Origin: Sphingobacteriales bacterium
Lineage (GTDB): Bacteria > Bacteroidota > Bacteroidia > Chitinophagales > Chitinophagaceae
Assembly: GCA_024640465.1 (NCBI GenBank)
Contig: JAHEEX010000015.1
Location: forward strand, 1 to 33,303
Direction of reading: 5' to 3'
DNA: 33,303 nucleotides
Within the stretch, counting starts at the first letter, position 1; each line of letters starts with the position of its first letter. Under the pieces are notes generated by a model, which had not been told where the DNA came from, ran no database searches, and worked only from the letters and a program-made list of their open reading frames with translations. The translations under genes were made by a program, and so were the position numbers. Below are positions 24,014-30,178 of this stretch, piece by piece.

Positions 24014-24988
24014 ATGCGAAACATTTTCATAATTCAAAAAAGTATAACATTGAAAAGAAGATCATTTATCCGTCAAACGGTATTAGCAACCGGGGCTGTA
24101 TTTACCTATCCGGCAATATCAGATCTACGTTCATTTACATCCGGCCTGGAAATATCTCTGGCGCAATGGTCATTGCACAGGGCATTACAATCCGGCCGGA
24201 TGGATAACCTTGAATTTCCTTCAATCGCCCGACAGAAATTTGATATCGGCGCTGTGGAATATGTTAACCAGTTTTTTGGTGGAAAGAAAATGGGATTTAA
24301 GGAAGCCGCAAAAGACACAAACTATTTGAATGAACTGCTGAAAAGAAGTAAAGATGCCGGTGTGGTCAATCATCTTATTATGGTTGACGATGAAGGCCCG
24401 CTTGCTTTGCCCAATGATGCCCAAAGATTGCCCGCTGTGGAAAATCATAAAAAATGGATCGATGCCGCGAAATACCTGGGTTGTAAAACGGTCAGGGTTA
24501 ACCTCCATGGCGAGGGGGAATCAGCAGCCAAAAAAACAGCATCAATTGATTCTTTGGGAAAGCTTGGCAGTTTTGCCGCAACAATGGGTATTAATGTGGT
24601 GGTTGAGAACCATGGCAGTGATTCATCCAATGGTAAATGGATGGCTGATGTGATGCAAAAGGTGAACCTGTCCAATGTGGGGACACTACCGGATTTTGGG
24701 AATTTTTGTATCAGCCATCCATGGGGGCAAACCCAGGATCCCTGTTCGGATATGTATGACCGTTACAATGGCGTAAAAGAAATGCTTCCTTTTGCAAAAG
24801 GAGTTAGTGCAAAAACATATGATTTTGATGAAAAGGGAAATCAGCCCAAAATGGACTATGGAAAACTTATGGATATTGTAAAGTCATCGGGGTTTAAAGG
24901 TTATATCGGCATCGAATATGAAGGCTTCAATGATAATGAAGAGGAAGGAATTCGGAAAACTAAAGCGCTTTTGCAGCGATTCCTTTAA
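24014..24988 (+). CDS. Tat-exported sugar isomerase/epimerase-like TIM barrel protein
   Basis: A 324-aa protein. LKRRSFIRQTVLATGAV (13-29) is a Tat-type leader; the ATG at 24014 adds a 13-residue extension, so a TTG start at 24050 is also possible. The rest is the xylose-isomerase-like TIM barrel: EISLAQWSLHRAL, a set of helices with DAAKYLGCKTVRVNLHG, and MGINVVVENHGSDSS, a typical Glu-Asn-His patch (metal ligand). VGTLPDFGNF and GYIGIEYEGF supply other ligands. The barrel usually binds a divalent metal and isomerises, epimerises or cleaves keto-sugars. Substrate unknown. It lies 243 bp upstream of the CBM48 gene. Confidence 0.82.
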   Translation: MRNIFIIQKSITLKRRSFIRQTVLATGAVFTYPAISDLRSFTSGLEISLAQWSLHRALQSGRMDNLEFPSIARQKFDIGAVEYVNQFFGGKKMGFKEAAKDTNYLNELLKRSKDAGVVNHLIMVDDEGPLALPNDAQRLPAVENHKKWIDAAKYLGCKTVRVNLHGEGESAAKKTASIDSLGKLGSFAATMGINVVVENHGSDSSNGKWMADVMQKVNLSNVGTLPDFGNFCISHPWGQTQDPCSDMYDRYNGVKEMLPFAKGVSAKTYDFDEKGNQPKMDYGKLMDIVKSSGFKGYIGIEYEGFNDNEEEGIRKTKALLQRFL

Positions 24989-25181
24989 TGATTGGCTAAG
25001 TGTGATTTTTTAATTAAAGATGGACATGGCCATATTGATTTTATATATCCCATATTATCTATGTATTATTTTATGGCAGGATTTTACCTGTATAAGTAAA
25101 AGGAACGGCTATTTGTTCACTAAATGCATCATTGATTAACATACACGGCCATTACTGGGTTACCTTTTGGCAATTTTGACA

Positions 25182-25189
25182 TAAATTTG
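25182..25189 (+). promoter_or_regulatory. -7 element TAAATTTG upstream of the CBM48-HHH gene
   Basis: TAAATTTG is an exact TAnnTTTG match, 42 bp before the ATG at 25232. A TTTG lies 12 bp upstream (25166-25169), closer than the usual ~19-20 bp spacing, so the -33 box is uncertain. Confidence 0.4.
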
Positions 25190-25231
25190 CGGAAAATTAG
25201 CCTCCTATATCATTTACATAAATCATTATAT

Positions 25232-25900
25232 ATGCTTAAGAATAAAAAAGTAACATTCATTTTACCAGCTGAAATTGTTGCAGATGCTTCTCATGGTCTT
25301 TTATTGGGTGAATTCAATAATTGGAACAAAGAAACCGGCTTCAGCCTGAAAAAGGCAAAAGATGGTTCTATGAAGGCAACCATTGAGCTTGAAGCTGGCA
25401 AAAGTTATGAGTATCGCTATTTATTGGATGGCGGTCGTTGGGAGAATGATCAAACTGCCGAACAGTATGCACATGTACACGGATTTGATATTGTGAATTG
25501 TGTCATTACCGTTCCGGTTGAAGAAACTTTAGTTGAGGCAAAGCCAAAAGCAAAGAAAGCGGTTGCGCCTAAGGCTGAGAAAGTGGAGAAAGTTCCAGCA
25601 GAAAAAGCATCAACTAAAAAGGTAAAGTCAGTTCCGGTTGCAAAGAAGGCAGCAGATGATCTGACTAAAATTGAGGGGATCGGCAAAAAAATTGCCGAAC
25701 TTTTGAAAGCGGAAAACATTTCTACTTTTTCAGATCTGTCTAAAGCAACCCCTAAAAAACTGAAAGCCATCCTGGATGCAGCCGGAAATAAATTCAGCAT
25801 GCACGAACCGGCAACCTGGCCGAAGCAGGCTAAACTGGCTGCAGCGGAAAAATGGGAAGACCTGAAAAAATTGCAATCCGACCTTAAAGGCGGCAAATAA
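25232..25900 (+). CDS. CBM48 (isoamylase N-terminal-like) + helix-hairpin-helix fusion
   Basis: The start is set at ATG 25232 (MLKNKKVTFILPAEIV); the upstream extension begins with TTG and would run across the promoter. The protein is 222 aa. Residues ~5-90 read as a CBM48/glycogen-binding early-set domain: EFNNWNKETGFSLKK, GSMKATIELEAGKSYEYRYLLDGGRWEND. A long Lys/Ala/Val-rich linker (~95-140) follows, with basic stretches. The last ~80 residues, DLTKIEGIGKKIAELLKAENISTF, then WPKQAKLAAAEKWEDLKKLQ, are a helix-hairpin-helix segment of the type also seen at the C-terminus of Bacteroidota L21 ribosomal proteins and in some DNA-binding proteins. No catalytic residues are visible. A glucan-binding plus nucleic-acid or protein-binding role is inference. 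The FKBP gene follows after 40 bp. Confidence 0.72.
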   Translation: MLKNKKVTFILPAEIVADASHGLLLGEFNNWNKETGFSLKKAKDGSMKATIELEAGKSYEYRYLLDGGRWENDQTAEQYAHVHGFDIVNCVITVPVEETLVEAKPKAKKAVAPKAEKVEKVPAEKASTKKVKSVPVAKKAADDLTKIEGIGKKIAELLKAENISTFSDLSKATPKKLKAILDAAGNKFSMHEPATWPKQAKLAAAEKWEDLKKLQSDLKGGK

Positions 25901-25940
25901 TCAACCTTCGGGGCATTACTGTTCCGGATAAAACTCACTT

Positions 25941-26375
25941 ATGGGAATTGCTGATAAACTTTTTAATCTCAGAAATGAGAAGGCTGACGCTAACCTGAAA
26001 GCCGGCCTGGACTTCCTGGCAACTAATAAACTCAAGCCTGGTGTGGTGGAATTGCCAAGTGGGCTACAATACGAGGTGCTCGTTGCTGGGGAAGGGGCCA
26101 AACCATTGGCTACCCAGAAAGTAACCTGCCATTACCATGGTACACTGATTGACGGAACTGTTTTTGACAGTTCCGTCAAAAGGGGCCAGCCGGCCACTTT
26201 CCCGTTGAATGCAGTAATTAAAGGCTGGACGGAAGGAGTTCAATTGATGAATACAGGCAGTAAATGGCGGTTTTTCATACCTCCACAGCTTGCTTATGGC
26301 GACAGGCAGGTGAGTGCCCAGATTGGACCAAATTCTACATTGATTTTTGAAGTGGAGCTTTTGAGTATCAGTTGA
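25941..26375 (+). CDS. FKBP-type peptidyl-prolyl cis-trans isomerase
   Basis: A 144-aa protein without signal peptide. An N-terminal alpha-helical lead (MGIADKLFNLRNEKADANLKAGLDFL) precedes the FKBP domain: LPSGLQYEVLVAGEGAKP, VTCHYHGTLIDGTVFDSSVKRGQPATF, VIKGWTEGVQLMNTGSKWRFFIPPQLAYG, and the closing STLIFEVELLSI. These carry the conserved Tyr, Phe, Asp (VFDSS), Val-Ile, Trp (GWTEG), and Tyr (LAYG) active-site positions. It catalyses cis-trans isomerisation of Xaa-Pro bonds, probably in the cytoplasm. It is 40 bp downstream of the CBM48-HHH gene. The 3' flank holds two kinds of short repeats. Confidence 0.92.
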   Translation: MGIADKLFNLRNEKADANLKAGLDFLATNKLKPGVVELPSGLQYEVLVAGEGAKPLATQKVTCHYHGTLIDGTVFDSSVKRGQPATFPLNAVIKGWTEGVQLMNTGSKWRFFIPPQLAYGDRQVSAQIGPNSTLIFEVELLSIS

Positions 26376-26377
26376 GC

Positions 26378-26436
26378 AGGATTTTGAGGATTGGATGGAT
26401 TGGCAGGATGGATTATGCTGATTTTTAAGGATTCTT
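26378..26436. repeat. Imperfect AGGAT/GGATT-rich repeat
   Basis: Just after the FKBP stop codon the sequence has repeated GGATT/AGGAT cores at irregular spacing (26378-26382, 26387-26391, 26393-26397, 26405-26409, 26428-26432 and others). It reads into the 19-bp tandem array. Low-complexity in nature and of unknown function. Confidence 0.45.
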
Positions 26437-26550
26437 AGGTTTCCAAAACCCCGATAGGTTTCCAAAACCCCGATAGGTTTCCAAAACCCCTATAAGTTTC
26501 CAAAACCCCTATAGGTTTCCAGAACTCCGGTAGGTTTCCAAAACCTGGCT
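26437..26550. repeat. Six 19-bp tandem repeats, each with a small hairpin
   Basis: Six consecutive copies of AGGTTTCCAAAACCCCGAT-like units, at 26437, 26456, 26475, 26494, 26513 and 26532. Copies 1 and 2 are identical; later copies differ by one to several bases. Every unit but copies 4 and 5 contains GGTTTccaAAACC, a perfect 5-bp stem with a 3-nt loop. The array lies between the convergent FKBP and aminotransferase genes, so it may separate the two transcripts; other uses are possible. Confidence 0.9.
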
Positions 26551-26557
26551 GCGAGAA

Positions 26558-27826
26558 TCAAGCCGAAGCGCCCATTTCCTTTAAAGCCTTCACAAACTGG
26601 TCAAGTTCGCTTAGGGTCGTATAAAGATTTGGTGTAATGCGGCAACCTTGCACATTGGCATAATCAATGGCAACAGTGAAGACCTTATATTTCTTCATCA
26701 GGGTTTCCGCCAATAATGCGGGCTTCATCCCTTTTATACCCACATTTGCAATGCCACATGACCTGGCCGGATTCGCAGGAGTATTAATGATTACTCCTGG
26801 AGCTGATCGAACCTTTTCGGTCCAGTAAAGCTGCAGGTAGCGGAGCCGGGCTTCCTTTCTTTCAGGTCCGATCTTATTGTAATAATCTATTGAATCTGGG
26901 ATCGTCAGATCTGTTGCTACCGGATGAGTACCGATATGATTCAGCCTCAGGATATCATCTTCTTTCCTGGGGGAATCTGCAATAAGTGGCCAGATATTTT
27001 TGATATTATTTTTACGCACATATAAGATACCTGCACCTAAGGGAACGCTTAACCATTTATGCAGGCTGGCTCCATAATAATCGCAATTCAGATCGGTCAT
27101 ATTAAATGTAATATGGGCAACAGCATGTGCACCGTCAACCATAACCTGTACGCCTTTTTGGTGCGCCATGTCGCATATCTTTCTAATCGGCAGGATCTGC
27201 CCGGTTATATTGATCATATGACAAACCATCAATAACCTGGTTTTGTCTGTAATGGCATTGGCATAAAGATTTACGATCTCTTCATCGTTTGCAGGATGAT
27301 TGGGAACTGAAACCTTTTTAAGTATTACATTATTTCTTTCAGATATCTGCCTGAACATATCCTGCATGGCGCCATAATCCTGTTCTGCAAAAACTGCCTC
27401 ATCCCCCGCTTTCCAGGGGAAACCACCAATGATCATATCCAGAGATTCAGTAGTGTTTCTGGTGATAATTAACTCATCTCCACCGCACCCCAACATAGCA
27501 GCCAGCTTTTCTGCGATCTTTTTTTTGTTGTCCCACTGAACAGTACGCATATAATACGAACCCTGGTAATTGACCTCTCGAATATGGGCCAGATATTTTT
27601 CAAGGATCTCTTCCGGAATAAAATTATAATAACCATTCTCCAGGTTGATATAATCCGGTTTTAAACGATAACCCTTACGGATTCCCTGCCAAAAGATTTC
27701 ATCTTCCGCTAAATGAAGCGCTGGTATATCCTCAAATTTTTTTATCCAGTCTTCCATCGCCTTCGCAGAAAAAGGGCTACTGATCCCGGCAATCGCCAGT
27801 CCCTTGATAAATGTTCGCTTATTCAT
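26558..27826 (-). CDS. Exported class V aminotransferase (isopenicillin N epimerase-like)
   Basis: A 422-aa PLP-dependent fold type I enzyme. The leader NKRTFIKGLAIAGISSPFSA has a KR-x-F-I-K Tat-like motif and a hydrophobic core. The cofactor site is clear: TRNTTESLD (122-130), VDGAHAVAH with D231 and H234, and YYGASLHKWLS with the Schiff-base Lys K257. Relatives include isopenicillin N epimerase and cysteine desulfurase-like enzymes, acting on amino acids. Substrate unknown. An exported PLP enzyme is consistent with Tat, which moves folded proteins with cofactor. The gene is divergent from a second Tat-exported isomerase. Confidence 0.87.
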   Translation of the reverse strand: MNKRTFIKGLAIAGISSPFSAKAMEDWIKKFEDIPALHLAEDEIFWQGIRKGYRLKPDYINLENGYYNFIPEEILEKYLAHIREVNYQGSYYMRTVQWDNKKKIAEKLAAMLGCGGDELIITRNTTESLDMIIGGFPWKAGDEAVFAEQDYGAMQDMFRQISERNNVILKKVSVPNHPANDEEIVNLYANAITDKTRLLMVCHMINITGQILPIRKICDMAHQKGVQVMVDGAHAVAHITFNMTDLNCDYYGASLHKWLSVPLGAGILYVRKNNIKNIWPLIADSPRKEDDILRLNHIGTHPVATDLTIPDSIDYYNKIGPERKEARLRYLQLYWTEKVRSAPGVIINTPANPARSCGIANVGIKGMKPALLAETLMKKYKVFTVAIDYANVQGCRITPNLYTTLSELDQFVKALKEMGASA

Positions 27827-27973
27827 AATAATTGATATTTTCCCAACCCGGTTCTGGCAGGTACTGTGCTCATTGGGAAGGTAAGATTTTTTTGAAAGGG
27901 AAATACCGAAAATGATTTACCTCAAAAGAGTGGAGGAAGAAAAGTATTATGGAAATGCAGTAAATTTAAATTT

Positions 27974-28882
27974 ATGACCCCACTACAAGATCGCCGCTCG
28001 TTTATTAAGACCACCACCGGATTACTGGCCGCAGGCCTGAGCGGGTTTGGTTTTACCGAAAACAAGAAATACCCCTTGCTGTCGTTTTCAACACTTGGTT
28101 GCCCAGATTGGTCCTTTGAAAAAATTGTACAGTTCGCTTCAGAAAATCAATATAAGGGGATTGAAATCAGGGGGATACAGCGGGAGCTAAACCTAGTAAA
28201 ATCAAGTGCATTTAATTCGCCTGCAAATATTGCAGCATCCAAAAAAATGCTCAAGGGTATAAGCATAGTAAACCTCGGGGCCTCATCTAACCTGCATTAT
28301 CCTGCAGGTGCAGAAAGAACAAAAAGTATTGAAGAAGCTAAACAGTTTATCGATCTGGCGAAATCCCTTGACTGCCCTTTTATCCGCGTGTTTCCGAATA
28401 ACTTCCCTAAAGATCAGGAAAAACAAGCCACACTTGATCTGATCAAAGAAGGGTTAAGGGTATTGGGCGATTATGCTAAAGGAAGCGGAGTGACGGTTCT
28501 TATGGAAACACACGGTGATGTTGTTTATTCGGCCGACATTTTACAAATTATGCAGGATTTGAATCACCCGCAAACAGGATTAGTTTGGGATATAATAAAT
28601 ATGTGGACGGTTACAAAAGAAACTCCCGTTCAGGTATACCCGAAATTAAAACCATATATCAGGCATACGCATATTAAAGATTGCCGGATGGTAGACGGAA
28701 AGATCCAGTATACTTTAGTGGGAAAAGGAGAGTCGCCGATATTCCAGGCCATCGACCTGTTGAGAAATGGTGGATACGAGGGATATTATAGTTTTGAATG
28801 GGAAAAACTATGGCACCCTGAAATTGAAGAACCCGAAGTAGCCTTGCCCGCATATGTATCAGCCATGAAGTATATTAAATAA
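27974..28882 (+). CDS. Tat-exported sugar isomerase/epimerase-like TIM barrel protein
   Basis: A 302-aa protein with the Tat leader DRRSFIKTTTGLLAAGLSGFG (6-26). The xylose-isomerase-like TIM barrel follows: LSFSTLGCPDWSFEKIVQFA, YKGIEIRGI, CPFIRVFPNNF, VTVLMETHGDVVYS (metal-binding Glu and His), LVWDIINMW (metal-binding Asp), YIRHTHIKDCRM (His) and GYYSFEWEKLWHPEIEEPE (Glu). The full ligand set suggests an active metal-dependent sugar isomerase, epimerase or lyase in the periplasm. The MFS gene 31 bp downstream is likely in the same transcript. It is a different subgroup from the isomerase at 24014, judging by the low similarity between them. Confidence 0.85.
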   Translation: MTPLQDRRSFIKTTTGLLAAGLSGFGFTENKKYPLLSFSTLGCPDWSFEKIVQFASENQYKGIEIRGIQRELNLVKSSAFNSPANIAASKKMLKGISIVNLGASSNLHYPAGAERTKSIEEAKQFIDLAKSLDCPFIRVFPNNFPKDQEKQATLDLIKEGLRVLGDYAKGSGVTVLMETHGDVVYSADILQIMQDLNHPQTGLVWDIINMWTVTKETPVQVYPKLKPYIRHTHIKDCRMVDGKIQYTLVGKGESPIFQAIDLLRNGGYEGYYSFEWEKLWHPEIEEPEVALPAYVSAMKYIK

Positions 28883-28913
28883 TCGAATAGCCGGCTAAGG
28901 AAAATTATCATTA

Positions 28914-30149
28914 ATGAAGCAAAAGCAGTACGGCATTTTCTCACTTCCGGTTATCGTTGGCGCATTAGGTTTTTTTGTAGATATATATGACCTGCTCTTA
29001 TTCAGTATTGTTAGAAGAGCGAGTTTTTCAGATCTTGGCGTTCCGGAAAATGAATTAAAAAATATTGGCGAGAACATCATCAGCTGGCAGATGATCGGCC
29101 TGACCATTGGAGGGATTTTCTGGGGGATACTGGGCGATAAAAAAGGAAGGAAGAATGTATTGTTCGGATCTATCCTCCTGTATTCATTAGCTACAATTGC
29201 AAATGGATTTGTACAAACGGTTGATCAATATACATGGCTGCGTTTTATTGCAGGCCTTGGACTGGCAGGTGAATTAGGGGCCAGTATTACACTTACCAGC
29301 GAACTGTTGCCTAAGGAAAAACGGGGCATTGCGGCAGCTATTATTGCTACAAGCGGCGTGTTTGGAACGATAGCCGCTTATTTTGTTTATTCGTTCAGTG
29401 GGGAGGACTGGCGGCTTTGTTATTTTATTGGAGGAGGCATGGGACTGGCGCTTTTGTTTTTACGAATGGGCGTACTGGAAAGTACAATTTATGATGCTGC
29501 CAAACACGCCCATGTACAGTTGGGAAATTTCCGGATGTTTTTTAATAGCAAAGACCGTTTTTTGCGTTACCTGCGAGGTATCCTGATTGGATTACCCGTT
29601 TGGTATGTTATAGGAATATTAATCAGTTTCTCAGACGAATTTGCCAATCGATTTGGCATTAAAGGGTTCGACCAACCCAAGGCACTGATGCTGCAATATG
29701 TTGCACTTGCATTTGGTGATATGTGTGCCGGCTTCCTAAGCAATTACCTGAAAAGCAGAAAAAAAACACTGCTTATATTTTATGGGATACTTGCATTTTT
29801 CATCATACTTTTTTTTGCATTGAAAGGCGGGGGAAATGCTTTCAATATGTATCTCATCTGTATGGGATTGGGTTTTGGATCAGGACTTTCCGTTTTATAT
29901 ATTACCATGAGTGCCGAACAATTTGGAACCAACTTAAGGGCAACGGCAGCCATCTCTATACCAAATCTCGTTCGGGGTTTCCTGCCCATAATGTTGCTCT
30001 TTTTCCAGTTGATAAGAAGTGAATCTTTATTAAATAATTACGTAACGTCAGCATGGGTGATCGGTGCGATCATTATTTCGGTTGGATTTATTTCAGTATT
30101 AAGATCAAAGGAAACCTTTGGCCGGGATTTGGACTACCTGGAAGAATAG
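28914..30149 (+). CDS. MFS transporter, sugar/metabolite:H+ symporter type
   Basis: A 411-aa protein with about 12 hydrophobic helices. The N-terminus GFFVDIYDLLLFSIV has the DxYD pattern of MHS-type carriers, and IFWGILGDKKGRKNVLFGS is the MFS loop 2-3 signature (G-D-K-x-G-R). LAGELGASITLTSELLPKEKRG follows in helices 4-5. It likely imports a small metabolite, possibly the product of the exported isomerase encoded 31 bp upstream. Converges with the receptor gene. Confidence 0.87.
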   Translation: MKQKQYGIFSLPVIVGALGFFVDIYDLLLFSIVRRASFSDLGVPENELKNIGENIISWQMIGLTIGGIFWGILGDKKGRKNVLFGSILLYSLATIANGFVQTVDQYTWLRFIAGLGLAGELGASITLTSELLPKEKRGIAAAIIATSGVFGTIAAYFVYSFSGEDWRLCYFIGGGMGLALLFLRMGVLESTIYDAAKHAHVQLGNFRMFFNSKDRFLRYLRGILIGLPVWYVIGILISFSDEFANRFGIKGFDQPKALMLQYVALAFGDMCAGFLSNYLKSRKKTLLIFYGILAFFIILFFALKGGGNAFNMYLICMGLGFGSGLSVLYITMSAEQFGTNLRATAAISIPNLVRGFLPIMLLFFQLIRSESLLNNYVTSAWVIGAIIISVGFISVLRSKETFGRDLDYLEE

Positions 30150-30178
30150 TGAAACGGATAAGTTGCTTTGCGGTGAAC

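Noticed and set aside
25450-25938. 162-aa minus-strand ORF antisense to the CBM48-HHH gene
   Set aside because: The Ala/Ser/Phe-rich sequence is what the complement of the Lys/Ala-rich linker produces; not a real gene.
26437-26550. CRISPR array
   Set aside because: The 19-bp units are directly adjacent with no spacers and no cas genes are nearby; it is a tandem repeat.
27961-27968. TAAATTTA as a -7 promoter box before the isomerase at 27974
   Set aside because: It ends 5 bp before the ATG with no -33 box, so it would imply an almost leaderless mRNA; AT-rich chance is more likely.
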